In this document: positions 48,201-58,512 of the stretch, piece by piece | Layout: each line of letters starts with the position of its first letter | How positions within the stretch are numbered: position 1 is the stretch's first letter | Assembly (NCBI RefSeq): GCF_947507565.1 | Contig: NC_089188.1 | Coordinates: 682,001 to 746,000, forward strand | Direction: 5' to 3' | Origin: Oscarella lobularis | Lineage: Eukaryota; Porifera; Homoscleromorpha; Homosclerophorida; Oscarellidae | DNA length: 64,000 nt | Program-made: the position numbers and the translations under genes | Notes under the pieces: generated by a model | What the model saw: only the letters and a program-made list of their open reading frames with translations | Told to the model about the DNA's origin: nothing | Databases searched by the model: none

Positions 48201-48879
48201 AAAGTCGGACACCCCATTTTCTTCTAAAGTGGATTTTCTTCAAAGAGCGCACGTAAGTGGAATATTCTGAAGATACTAACTGCCAAATTAAAATAAAACA
48301 AGCAAAAGTGGCTAAAATTATAGACTTTTTCATAGAAATCGTACTTGCAACCGTCGTTATTAAGCTTCTAACCCACTATCGTAGATCGCTTAGCATCGAT
48401 TAGGGCTCTTCGCAGTTTTTAACAGGGAATTCTGGTTGCTTACTCACATTTTAGCAGGTTTTCTCATTTTCAAAAATTAAAATTAAAAATTGAAAAAACC
48501 GCTGAAAAGGGCACAAGCAAGCAGAGAATCTTGTTAGGAACACCCACAGAGCTCGGATTGGTGACTCGCGATGGAAGAAACTAAGTTGGTTAGTAGAATG
48601 CGAGTACTTTTGCTCAATTTTTGCACAAAAACTACTCTAATGTGGATAATTTTGCTTGTTTCATCTTACTCTAGACGTAGCACCGACTGTACACTTGTGA
48701 GGCAAAAGTGCAGGCCTAGGCAACGGAGAAGGTTAGCTTTCCAGGACATTTTGACGTCGGCTAAAGGCCTGCTGAATCAAGTTTCGCTTAGAAGGCATAG
48801 ATTGTCTTCCTGGAGACACTCTTGTCGTAGTTCCTCAGCACTTTTAGCTTTGTCAATCTAGATACCCGCCCGTTAAAAT
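48201..48879. other. Stretch without a supported gene
   Basis: Short frames only; the 96-codon plus-strand frame at 48571-48861 has no recognisable product. Confidence 0.3.
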
Positions 48880-50995
48880 GTTCTCAACTTGCACTTTCCA
48901 GGAACTTGGTCCACTAAAACTCGCATGGTTCAATGATTCGCCGATTCTCCTAAACAAGAAGTGATCAACCAACTAGCCTCTTCATAATAATGAGGGGAAG
49001 GGTCAACACAAATTAAGAAAAAAGTTCGAATAAAATCCAACGACAATTTTAGGAGGTTTATCGTCATGTCCTTATCTCCCACTTTGCATGAACTTGTCCG
49101 CTAGAACTCAAATGGTTTCATGGTTTGCCGATCATCCCCTAAACAATAAGTGATAAAAGTTAATAACTTTTTATAATGAGTGAAAGGGGCGCCCAAAAAC
49201 AAAAGAAAAAAGTTTCAATTACATCTAACGAATAGTTTACAAGGTATTCCGTTCTGATCTCCAATTGAACCATCTAGGATCTTGGTCCACTGGAACTCAC
49301 ATGGTTCCATACCTCGACGATTATCTCCTAAACAGTAAATTATATCAACTTACACGCTTCTTCATATTGAAAAGGAGGGGCGCCCCAAAAAAGTTTTAAT
49401 TAAATCCAGAAAGTCGTTTAGGAGGCACTTCGTAATGTTCTCAACTCGCACTTTCCAGGAACCTGTCTATTGGAACTTACATCGTTCTATGATTCGCCGA
49501 CTATCTCCTAGACCGTAATTGATATCAACTTACTAACTTCAAAATACTAAGGGGAGGGGCGCCCCAAACTCAAGAAAAAGTTTCAATGACGTAAAACGAA
49601 TGGTTTAGGAGGTATTTCGTATGTTCTCAACTCCGGCTTTCCCGGGACATGGTCCACTTTAACTCACATGGTTCCAGGATTCGCCGATTATCTCCTAAAA
49701 CGTAATTGATATCAACTTACTAACTTCTTTATAAAGAGAGGGAGGTGCGCAGTCACTTAATTAAGAAAGTTTCAACTAAATCCGACTAGTCGTTTAGGAG
49801 GTATTTCGTTATGTTCTCTACTCCCACTTTCCAGGAACTTGTCCACTGGAACTCCCTTGGTTTCATGATTCGCCGATTATCTCTACTAAACAGTAAGTGA
49901 TATCAACTTACTAACTTCTTCATAATGAGGGGAAGCGGCAGCCGAAATGTAATAATAATGATTCAATTAATTCAACGAATAGTTTAGGAGGTCTTTCGTT
50001 ATGTTCTCAACTTGCACCTCCAGGTTCTTGGTCCCCTGGAACTCGTATGGTTCTATGATTCGCCTATTCTCCTAAACAGCAAGTGATATCAACTTACTAA
50101 CTTTTATATAATGAGGGGGAGGGGCGCCCCCAACTTAAAAAATAAGTTTTAATTACATCCAACGAATGGTTTAGGAGGTATTTTGTATGTTCTCAACTCC
50201 GACTTTCCAGGGACATGGTCCAATTTAACTCACATGGTTCCAAGATTTGCCGATTATCTCCTAAACCGTAATTGATATCAAATTACTAACTTATTTATAA
50301 TGAGAGGAAGGTGCGCCGCAAACTTAAGACAACGATTATCTACTAAACAGTAAGTGATATCAACTTACTAACTTCTTCATAAAAAGGGCAAGGCGCTCCA
50401 AACTTAAGAATAAAGTTTCATTTAAATCCAACGAGTCCTTTCTTAGGTATTAGGTTATGTTCTCGACTCCCACTTTCCCGGGACTTGTCTGATGGAACTC
50501 ACATGATTACATGATTCGCCGATTTTATCCTAAACCTTAATTGATATCAACTTACTAAACTCTTTATAATGAGGAGGAGGGACGACTGAAAAGGTTTCAT
50601 TTAAATCCAGAAAGTTGTTTAGGAAGTATTTCGTAATGTTCTCAACTCCCACTTTCCAGGTTCTTGATCTACTGGAACTCACTTGGTTCCCTTATTCGCC
50701 AATAATCTCCTAAACAGTGTGTGTAATCAACTCACTTATTTCTTGATAATGAAAGGAAAGTGCGGCCCAAACTTAAGTAAAAAGTTTCAAATATATCCAA
50801 CGAATGGTTTACGAGGCATTCCGTATGTTTTCAACTCCGCCTTTCCACGGACATGGTCTACTTTAACTCACATGGTTTAAAGATTCGCCGATTATCTCAT
50901 ACACCTAATTTAATATCAACTTTTTTATAATGAGGGGGAGAGGCGCCCCAAACTTAAGAAAAAAGTTTCAATTATATCCAACGAAAGGTTCAACT
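48880..50995. repeat. ~188-bp satellite, array 2 (about 11 units)
   Basis: Units share GTTTAGGAGGTATTTCGT, ATGTTCTCAACT, TTCGCCGATTATCTCCTAAA and TGATATCAACTTACTAACTT. Spacing of TGATATCAA near 49707, 49898, 50083 and 50271 is 185-191 bases. Some units are shortened (for example around 49200-49380). The array is the inverted counterpart of 36085-36790. The open frames in it are repeat artefacts. Confidence 0.85.
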
Positions 50996-51916
50996 CTCTG
51001 TTCGCGTTGACTTCATACGCTGGAAAACGCCTATATCTCCTTACCGCCGTCGCACGTATGCGCAGTTGGCAGCGTTCGAGAGCTCCTATCGGCCGCTTTC
51101 CCTTTTTCCGGAACTTTACTTCCAATGTCGTCGTGGATGCGTTTTGGGGTGTTCGCCTCCTCCGCCCACCTCCCCACCCCCGCATTCATTAGTGTACACC
51201 CACGTCCTAACGCCGTCATCAGCTAATGCAATTAGGGTACACTCGGCACGTGTATTTTCTACACTGAATTCTACACTGACAGCGTCGATTCATTCATGCC
51301 CGCAACTACCGCTCGGTCGGCTCCGTCCATTTCTTCACTGTCAGAGTCGGATCCTTCATCTTCGTCGTCGCTAACCCGCAAGTCAACCAAGACCTGGTCC
51401 ACCGCGTCTTCCAGCATGCCGCCTTTCTTCCAAAATTCTCTTCTTCCTTTCTCGCATGGCTGCAGAAATTTCGCCACATATCTGGCGTCACTGAGTCGAA
51501 GGCAGCGGGTACAAGGCGTTCCAAATCTACCAGTTTGAAAGTGACATTATTTTTCCTCATGTACCCTTTGACCTTCGACCAAACGAGCTCAGTAGGATTC
51601 AGCTGACAGTGAGCGACAGGAGTGCGTATAACGTTATGTCCAAAACGCTCGGCGATGTCGTCCGTTACGTAGGACTTCCCAGGTTTCTCCCCCTAATTTT
51701 TTTAATAAGTCCCTTTTTAGATCCGTTCCTGACCATTCGACCCCTCTTTTCGTCAGCCACTGCTGCATTACAGCTTTAGTCGATGAAGTTGTGGGAACAG
51801 GCTCCGCGACTCGATTATGATAAGGAACGTTGTCGATGACAATGACTGACTTCGGTGGCACATTTGGCATGAGTTGCTGTTCGAACCACTCCTCGAAGTG
51901 CTTGGCATTCATTTCT

Positions 51917-52200
51917 ATGAAGCGCCAAATGTGACAAAAGTAGTTTCGATATATATATACTAGAAGTACATATATGGACCGAGTGTGCATATATGTGGAC
52001 CGGGTGTGCATATATATGGACCGAGTCTCCATATATATGGACCAGGTGTGTCATATATATGGACCGAGTGTGCATATATATGGACCGGGTGTGCATATAC
52101 GTATATGGACCGAGTCTCCATATATATGGACCGGGTGTGCCATATATATATATGGAACGAGTCTCCATATATATGGACCGAGTCTCCATATATATATATG

Positions 52201-52233
<33 letters not shown>

Positions 52234-53843
52234 TGATGGCATCTGCATAAATAGTGAAATGCTGGTGTGACTGAAGATTGCATACGGGCAGGCTTTCTGT
52301 GCGTAAATTAACTAATTTCGCCAATTTTCTTTTTACGTTATCTTTATTACTATCATGAAACTGTAACAAGAAATCACTCTGTCTGTCTCCAAGTGGAGGA
52401 AAATCTGTTTACCTTATGTATGTCAATGAAACGCTTAAATCTGTCAATAAACCTCTTACTTAAATCTGTCCATAAAATGGGGAATTGAAAATGGCAAAAG
52501 CGACGTCTTCTTTGAACTTGGCGTATTCGCAATTGTAACGTCGAGTGAAAACCAAATGGAGGGAGCACGTCGACGCCGACAGCAACCGATCCGAAAGACA
52601 ATCAAAAATGATTTTAGGGCGAACTTGGAAACCGCCAACCGGTATCTCGTGCGCTCCAGCTACAAATGTCAAGACATTGGCTAAGGTCATGTTGGGTATA
52701 GCTTAAAACAGAAAGAAAATAAGTTAGGTTATAGAAATTTGGAGGTTGCTTACATCCTTCTTCAAGGTCCTTCACATAATCCACCCAGTTTTCCATAATT
52801 AATTCCTTCCTCAACTTCCCGAGAGCTACTGCCGGACGGCGAATATTGGACTAAAAATAATTCGAGGAAGGCATCGGCACTGAGTGGTTGGGGCATGCGC
52901 TCTTCAAGCCAAATAAAATCCAAGAGCTGGATGTTGGCGCAGAATTTCTAGGGCAGAATACGGCTGCAGTCCTGAGCACAACTGATCCAGCTCTGCCTTT
53001 CTTGACAGGACAACCTAATGAAGCTTTCAATAAATGTTTTTGATTTCACGCAATGTTTCAAACCACTTACATCGTTCAAGCACGCAAGAGCTATTATTTT
53101 CTCATAATCAGAAGATTTCATCAAAGCCGACGGCTTTGAAAATCCTAGGTCATAGCGGAAGTCGTACTCGTCTGATTCCAAAGTGTCTTTTGCGTTATCT
53201 TCGTGTATGGCTTTGCGCAACTGTATGGAAAGACGTTGAGGGTCGTGCCACAGATTAATAATCCCTAACCCAAACCTTTTCTAACTTTGCTTTCAATTCG
53301 TCACTTGAGACATCTTCATACTATGCGTTTACTCTTATCGTAGTCTTGAATGGTGTAAATTGTCTGGTACGCGAGTTGGTTTGAATATTGGCCTTCTGCA
53401 TGCGACGTACGTCGTCGTAACTTCCTCGTATTTCAGCGCCGTTAAAGCTCGAATCTATAGCTATAATGCTGGCCTAATTACCAACACTTTCCTTGATTCA
53501 AAATTGTCTTTAATAAATAAAGCATTTTTGCAAATTAATAACAGCTTTTGAAAACGTCTTCTGTTCGAAGCTCACCCCAAGCGAGTCCGAACATACATAC
53601 ATACATACATATATATGCACACCCAGTCCATATATATGCACACTCGGTCCATATATATGACACACCCGGTCCATATATATGGAGACTCGGTCCATATATA
53701 TGACACACCCGGTCCATCCATATATATGGGGACTCGGTCCATATATATGCACACCTGGTCCATATATATGCACACTCGGTCCATATATGTACTTCTAGTA
53801 TATATATATATCGAAACTACTTTTGTCACATTTGGCGCTTCAT
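51917..53843. mobile_element. Foldback-type element with minisatellite arms
   Basis: The left arm (51917-~52232) starts ATGAAGCGCCAAATGTGACA and continues AAAGTAGTTTCGATATATAT. It is then a tandem array of ~19-20-bp units (ATATATGGACCGAGTGTGC, with GGGTGTGC and GAGTCTCC variants), ending in TATG repeats. The right arm (~53590-53843) is the inverted equivalent, ending TTTGGCGCTTCAT. Long inverted arms made of short tandem repeats are the hallmark of foldback elements such as Drosophila FB and sea-urchin TU. The unique ~1.35-kb centre holds a HECT gene fragment. The element interrupts the DDE transposase at 51270-54304. Confidence 0.8.
52460..53220 (-). pseudogene. HECT-type ubiquitin-ligase C-terminal fragment inside the foldback element
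   Basis: Pieces in order: 53220-~53050 (DEYDFRYDLGFSKPSALMKS, YEKIIALACLNDVSGLK), near 52920-52830 (DFIWLEERMPQPLSADAFLE, LFLVQYSPSGSSRE), 52814-52740 (RKELIMENWVDYVKDLEEG before GTAAGC) and 52690-52460 (LANVLTFVAGAHEIPVGGF, LSASTCSLHLVF, YAKFKEDVAFAIFNSPFYG). The last piece is the HECT C-lobe, with the Cys of ASTCSL in the position of the catalytic cysteine. The overall form is closest to G2E3-like HECT domains. A frameshift between SGSSRE and RKELIM and the lack of an N-lobe suggest a captured, non-functional fragment. Confidence 0.65.
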
Positions 53844-54327
53844 ACAATACAGCATTATCCTGTGTACAAATAAGAATCCGAAAGATTACCGGCATGCAGA
53901 ATAATTAATCGTCTTCCTCTTCCTGACGGACGTTTCCAACCGCCACTGCCGTCTTTGTCTATCCAAATTCGCTCGGGCGCGACATGGGAGTTTACCCAGG
54001 TTTTGTCCGGAAATACGAGAGGACGGCCCTCACTTCTAAATTTTCGTATCTCTCTGAGAAATTTGTGCCTCTGCTCCACAATATCTTTCCGTTCGTAGAA
54101 GAACTTTTTGTCATTGCGCAAGGCAAATTTGAAGCCAATTAATTTCAGCACCCTAGATAATGTTGTTCGCCCGCCCTCAAAAACTCCCTTTGCGCGAACA
54201 TTGATCAGCAGTCTGTCCAAAGTGGGATATTCCTTCTTTTCGTACATTCCAGGAACTGTGGCACGGATAGCCGCCCGATCAAAATCATCGACATTGATCG
54301 CCATCCGAGAAGCAGAGTACCGCCTTG

Positions 54328-54839
54328 TAGCCTCGGTTCCAGACCCCCTCTCCCCCGGATGTTACCGATCCTTGGAGAGAGGGTCTGGTACGGTACCACC
54401 CCTTTTACACCTGTAACTCCGCCTATTATGACGTATGGGAACAGCTCTACTATGATCGTTCGTTCGCACCCGTTTCGCACGTCCTACAGCTATCCGATTA
54501 ACTGATCTGTTTCGACTGCTTACTCTTTTCTAAAAGCCACTTCTATTCGACCGAGGTCTCCGGAATAGAACTTAGTACGCGATCGAAACAGATCGGTTCC
54601 TTAATCGAATAGAAGTGGCTTTTAGAAAAGAGTAAGCAGTCGAAACAGATCAGTTAATCGGATAGCTGTAGGACGTGCGAAACGGGTGCGAACGAACGAT
54701 CATAGTAGAGCTCGTCCGCCATACTGTTCCCATACGTCATAATAGGCGGAGTTACAGGTGTTTAAGGGGCGGTACCGTACCAGACCTCTCTCCAAGGATC
54801 GGTAACATCCGGGGGAGAGAGGGTCTGGAACCGAGGCTA
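54328..54839. repeat. Giant inverted repeat 1 (arms ~225 bp, loop ~54 bp)
   Basis: Arm 1 (54328-54550) from TAGCCTCGGTTCCAGACC to CCACTTCTATTCGA is repeated in reverse at 54605-54839, with only a few differences (a 10-12-base insertion around 54713 and single bases). Within each arm CCAGACC...GGTCTGG forms a smaller hairpin. The transcript of this stretch would fold into a near-perfect duplex of more than 200 bp. Confidence 0.9.
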
Positions 54840-54840
54840 A

Positions 54841-55410
54841 CCGCCTGAGCCCCAGACCTTCTCTCGCGTGCTTTAGGGTGGGCGTGCCGGGCGCGAGAGA
54901 AGGTCTGGGCACGCTTCTCATGTAGGCCTGTCTCTTTGATCTCAAATTTGATTACGTTGCGCCCGCCTCTCACCACCGAAGCTCGACTTCTACGGGGATT
55001 CGTATCGATCTTCGATCGATCGGTAGTCCGATCGATCTCCATCGATCGGTGTCCCTCGATCTTTGATCGATCGTTAGTCCGATCGATCTTCAATCGATCT
55101 TCAATCGATCGGTAGTTCGATCAATCTCTATCGATCGGTGTCCCGATCGATATCGATCGATCGCGGTAGTGACTAAAAGTCCGATACATTTCCATCGATC
55201 GCTAGACTACGGGACGGTATGAAACCCGGATAGCCGTAATTCGTTTTTGGACTCGCCGCTGATAGGGCACCCGAATCGGGTGCTCGTTCTCTGATTGGTC
55301 AATTAAGATCAAAGGAACAGGCCTACATGAGAAGAGTGCCCAGACCTTCTCTCGCGCCCGGCACGCCCACCCTAAAGCACGCGAGAGAAGGTCTGGGACT
55401 CCGAGGCTAC
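54841..55410. repeat. Inverted repeat 2 with an ATCGATCG-rich core
   Basis: Arms 54841-54942 and 55306-55410 are inverted copies. Each contains CAGACCTTCTCTCGCG...CGCGAGAGAAGGTCTG, a second hairpin, plus CATGTAGGCCTG. The core 55005-55205 is a tandem-like run of CGATCGATC words (GATCGATCGGTAGTCCGATC, TCAATCGATCTTCAATCGAT). It abuts inverted repeat 1, and the GAGGCTA.TAACCGCC boundary word occurs at both. Confidence 0.85.
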
Positions 55411-55456
55411 TAACCGCCTTGCCTTTTTGGGAGTGGGATCAAAACCCCCGGATTGG

Positions 55457-55935
55457 TTAAACTCCTTCGTTATCTTGCTCAGAGCCTGTCTTGAGAATCC
55501 TGTCGCCGCTTGCAGACGATCCATGACTCTTGATACCCCTAATCGGTCCTTCGGTGACTTCTGACTCTCCGACGTGAAGAACTCGTATACGCGGGGCCAC
55601 GAGATTCTTCTCTCGCGACGAGATTCGCTTTCCCTGAGGCATCAAAACAGAACGTATCGATCCTTCTTCGATAGTGAAGCGCGCAAGGAAGGCCAGGCAG
55701 ACGCACAAGCGACGATCGGGATGACAGCGATCATCGCGATGAGAGAAAGGCAGGATCGTGCAAAAGAATGGTAGGAATTGCGATCGCCAGTGGTAACCAG
55801 TAAGAATGTAGCTCCAACGTATGCCACATAGTACATTTTAGCCCGAAAATCTACACGTCTAAAGCGTACTGCTGTAATTAGATTTCCAAAGAGACGTACA
55901 CCCACGCCCTTATCTACTTCCGAGTATGAAGTCAA
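55457..55935 (-). CDS. Possible small membrane protein
   Basis: The frame 55935-55642 has two hydrophobic helices (MYYVAYVGATFLLVTTG; CLSLIAMIAVIPIVACASAW). An overlapping frame down to 55457 has a charged tail (VLMPQGKRISSREKNLVAPR, SSASGDRILKTGSEQDNEGV). A short intron or a frameshift near 55650 would join them. I recognise no family; the tail may be cytosolic. Confidence 0.3.
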
Positions 55936-56253
55936 CGCGAACAGAGAGTAGTTGCTTTAACTCTCTTTTCTGAGACGTTCACCAAAGTCACTGATGAAAC
56001 ATTTTGCCGAGCTTGACGGCGAAAGTCATCCAAATCAGAGACCGATTTCTCTAGTTTATGCAGTCTTTTTTTGCAGAAAACGCAAATGTACGCCTAGAGT
56101 TCGTCATCACTTTCTGCCGACACATGCAGCAAATCCTGGATTCGCCGCGGCAACTCCAGATTCTTGCTTGTTCGAGTGAATAGGTCATATTCATGTGACG
56201 TCAGGAGGTCATGTGATGCGCGTCTCGAGCACTTTTGGGTGGGAAGGTCTAAC

Positions 56254-57045
56254 ATGGTCAAAAGCTGTGGTGGTTGCGCGAACCGCTTTGTTCGAGGATC
56301 TTCGATAAGCTTTCACAGGTTTCCTCCCGAGGGTACAGAGAGCCGGGAAAGGTGGATAGCAGCGATTCGACGAAAAGATTGGCGCCCTGACGAATTTTCC
56401 TACGTATGCTCGTCTCATTTTGTCTCGGGAAAAAGGTCACGCGATCCCAAGTCGCCAGATTACGTCCCTTCCATATTCTTTTTCCTGTCGAGCCCTGACA
56501 AGAGGGCGAAACAGTCGCAATTGGCTTATTATTCTCGTCATTCAATGAAGCATAGTACCCGGGTTGAAAACGAAGTTTACTTGAAAGAAAAACAAGCACG
56601 AAAGGCGGAAGAAGCGCGAAAAAAGCGAGAGGAGAAAATTGACAGCGCCAGAGAGGCTGCTGTAAAGGCGGCCGAAGAGGCTTCGTCCGCAGCTCATACT
56701 CTACTTCAATTAGGGGAAACGGTAGAGGCTATTACGCCTGACTGTGACACGCGTGCTTGCCAAACCGATATAGGTGGTGACGATCTGCTTGCGGACGCGA
56801 AGGAATGTTGTCAACTTCAAGCACAACTGCACACTATGCGAGAGTCTTCCATCTCAGAATTTTCCGAAGAGCGTTTGCATGGAGACGATGGACGAGTAAA
56901 ATTTTACACCGGGTTGCCGTCCTTCGGTCATCTTCAGGCAGTGTACAGATTGGTTGTGGGAGGGGTTGATGCTGCCTCTTCTTCGGTCGTGCCAATGTTT
57001 CATCAATTTGTAGCTGTTTATGCAAGCGAGATTTCGCTGCGAGAT
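56254..57045 (+). CDS. THAP zinc-finger protein of the THAP/DDE_4 type, C-terminus lost
   Basis: Start ATG at 56254 (the longer frame begins at 56164). The THAP domain is MVKSCGGCANRFVRGSSISF, HRFPPEGTESRERWI, YVCSSHF, then PDYVPSIFF: the C2CH set (C..C, C..H) and the AVPTIF-like box are complete. A coiled-coil (56560-56700, EEARKKREEKID) follows, then CDTRACQTD. Near 56870-56960, DDGRVKFYTGLPSFGHLQAV matches the segment that precedes the HTH in THAP proteins linked to a DDE_4 (Harbinger-like) domain, and MFHQFV begins that HTH. After that the match is lost and no DDE core follows. The open frame runs to 57171, but beyond about 57045 it lies antisense to a better-supported ZAD-like exon. It is probably transposon-derived and truncated. 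Confidence 0.65.
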
Positions 57046-57259
57046 TTGACGTTACAGAAAGTATTCGCCTTTTGCACGAGTCGCACAATATTTCAGAAGC
57101 AAATTCCGGTCCTTTTACGCCTAATATCTCTTCGAAAGCCTCTCGCAAATCGACGTTCCTTTGTATGCTGAACGTTTTGTCGCTCCGACGACAAGAAACG
57201 CCGCACAATCGACATTCGGGTAATTTCGGAAGCGTAGGAGATGCCATGAGTGATGCCAT
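57000..57259 (-). CDS. ZAD-like treble-clef zinc-finger exon
   Basis: The minus-strand frame opens at 57259 (MASLMASPTLPKLPECRLCG) and gives CRLCGV...DLREAFEEILGV...LCDSCKRRILSV. The CxxC-(~40)-CxxC pattern with the central helix is that of the ZAD-like N-terminal domains of C2H2 zinc-finger proteins. The domain ends near 57050; the rest of the frame (to 56834) is antisense to the THAP gene and looks non-coding. Following C2H2 exons are not present on this side, so only the first exon or a stray copy is here. Confidence 0.5.
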
Positions 57260-57603
57260 GTGTTAATTCCACTAGATACTGAGCTTGCGCGGTGGCCGAA
57301 TTCGCATAACTTTTCCAATAGTCAGATCACAGCTTCGAGCGTCTATAAGAGACAAAAACCACAAAGCATCGTTGTCGAAGCGGTTCTAGATAGCGAAACT
57401 TATCTGAAACAGGCCCATTCGAGCAGGTAACTGCGGCGTCCATCGATCGGGCCCCTGGGTGCGTCATCAAAGTCGCGTCATCGGATCGCCTTGTGCAAAA
57501 GCACGTGTTTTATCACGTGACGGGCTTCGACCAATCAGTAGCGTGCAGGAGGAATGTCTAATACTGAAGCGTGATTGGTGCTGCTTGGTCATGTGAAGCA
57601 GTT

Positions 57604-57677
57604 GGGTCCAGACTGTGGGTCGGGATGCGAGCGCCCGTATGCGGAGCGCGCGTTAGACCCACCCACAGTCTGGACCC
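57604..57677. repeat. Perfect 17-bp hairpin
   Basis: GGGTCCAGACTGTGGGT (57604-57620) pairs with ACCCACAGTCTGGACCC (57661-57677) over a 40-base G/C-rich loop. Note GTCCAGAC/GTCTGGAC resembles the hairpin core at 54.3 and 54.9 kb. Confidence 0.85.
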
Positions 57678-57845
57678 TCGAGACTAAAGCGAGGCCGGCC
57701 TCCTGGCAGTAAAAAGTCGAAAGTGCCAGCTGCTCCAGCCAACCTCAGCGACCAAGACGACGTTAGTTTAGCAACAAGCAGTCTCGCATCGGATCCTGAC
57801 GACTAACTATTAGACAACTACTAAGGTGGAATTAGATTTTGTATG

Positions 57846-58352
57846 TCAGAGTTTTTCTTTTAGGCGATCAATATTATTACTCCCAGTTTGAGTGACAACG
57901 TGGTCAATGATGCCAAAGGTCTTTGCTTCTTCCGCCGACATGAAAGTGTCTCGTTCTATTCTCTTCTAAACATACACACGCAAGAAAACGCCAAGCAATA
58001 CAGAGACAAGCTAGACGGGTGGGATTGTGCATACCAATAGTCTTGAGATCCTGATTTGTATGCTTTTCATAGCTTCCGTTTATGATTTTCTTCATCTTGA
58101 TGATTTTCTCGGCGTGAATCTGAATGTCCGTTGCCCGACCCTACCCATGCAATCAAAGAAGCAGATCTTCCTCTCCTCTCTCTCCCACACACGCGTGCAA
58201 ATATTTACTTCAGCGTATCCAGAAGGCAGATGTATCATGACGCAAGAGTGAGGCAGTGAGTATCGAAGACCCGCTCTGCCCGCTGCAAGAAGAAGGGAGC
58301 CCATGCTACATGCTTGACCAACACACCAGGTAGAAATGGGAGGCTGTAGATA
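57846..58352 (-). pseudogene. ClpP protease, C-terminal exons only
   Basis: Exon from 58352 (after TATAG) reads [20 protein letters not shown], then [20 protein letters not shown] before GTAAAT. The second exon (near 58137-58035) reads [32 protein letters not shown]. The last exon (near 57967-57846) reads ERDTFMSAEEAKTFGIIDHV, then a short tail and stop. The catalytic Ser (CSMGS) and His (VMIHLPSG) are kept. Joining in phase gives KTIERDTFM, about four residues shorter than usual at the catalytic-Asp loop. ClpP is a mitochondrial-matrix ATP-dependent protease subunit of about 200 mature residues; the N-terminal ~100 (start, MYINSPGG-type region) are absent upstream, where the next gene begins. 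It is therefore a truncated copy or an assembly break. Confidence 0.7.
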
Positions 58353-58512
58353 CTATACAGAAAGCCAAGCCAGGGCAGTGCTGTGAATAGTCTAGTGAGA
58401 AAAGAAAGGTGTCCTACTTCGGAATCTGTCTGTTTGGCCATTTTCGTGTTACTAAGGCAACGTCGAGTCTCTAAGCGCGGTGCAGACCTCGCTAGATCTC
58501 TTTCTCGCTAAA

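Larger units (their letters stand above)
51270..54304 (-). pseudogene. IS630/Tc1-superfamily DDE transposase split by an insertion
   Basis: The N-terminal half (54304-53890) reads IRATVPGMYEKKEYPTLDRL, TTLSRVLKLIGFKFALRNDK, then the first Asp strand PLVFPDKTWVNSHVAPERIW. The C-terminal half (51915-51270) reads MNAKHFEEWFEQQLMPNVPP, the second Asp strand KSVIVIDNVPYHNR, then in shifted frames HCQLNPTELVWSKVKGYM (Glu motif) and MRKNNVTFKLVDLERLV, ending in an acidic tail. Between the halves sits the foldback element 51917-53843. The layout D...D...NPxExxW is diagnostic of DDE_3-type transposases. A frameshift near 51700-51560 also exists. Confidence 0.8.

Noticed and set aside
48880-50995. CRISPR-like spaced repeats
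   Set aside because: Units are ~188 bp, continuous, with no spacers, in a eukaryotic genome: satellite DNA.
51955-52290. Long open frames with HIYGPSVHIY-type repeats as a silk- or collagen-like protein
   Set aside because: Several frames on both strands are open because of the 19-bp minisatellite; no start context or splice sites.
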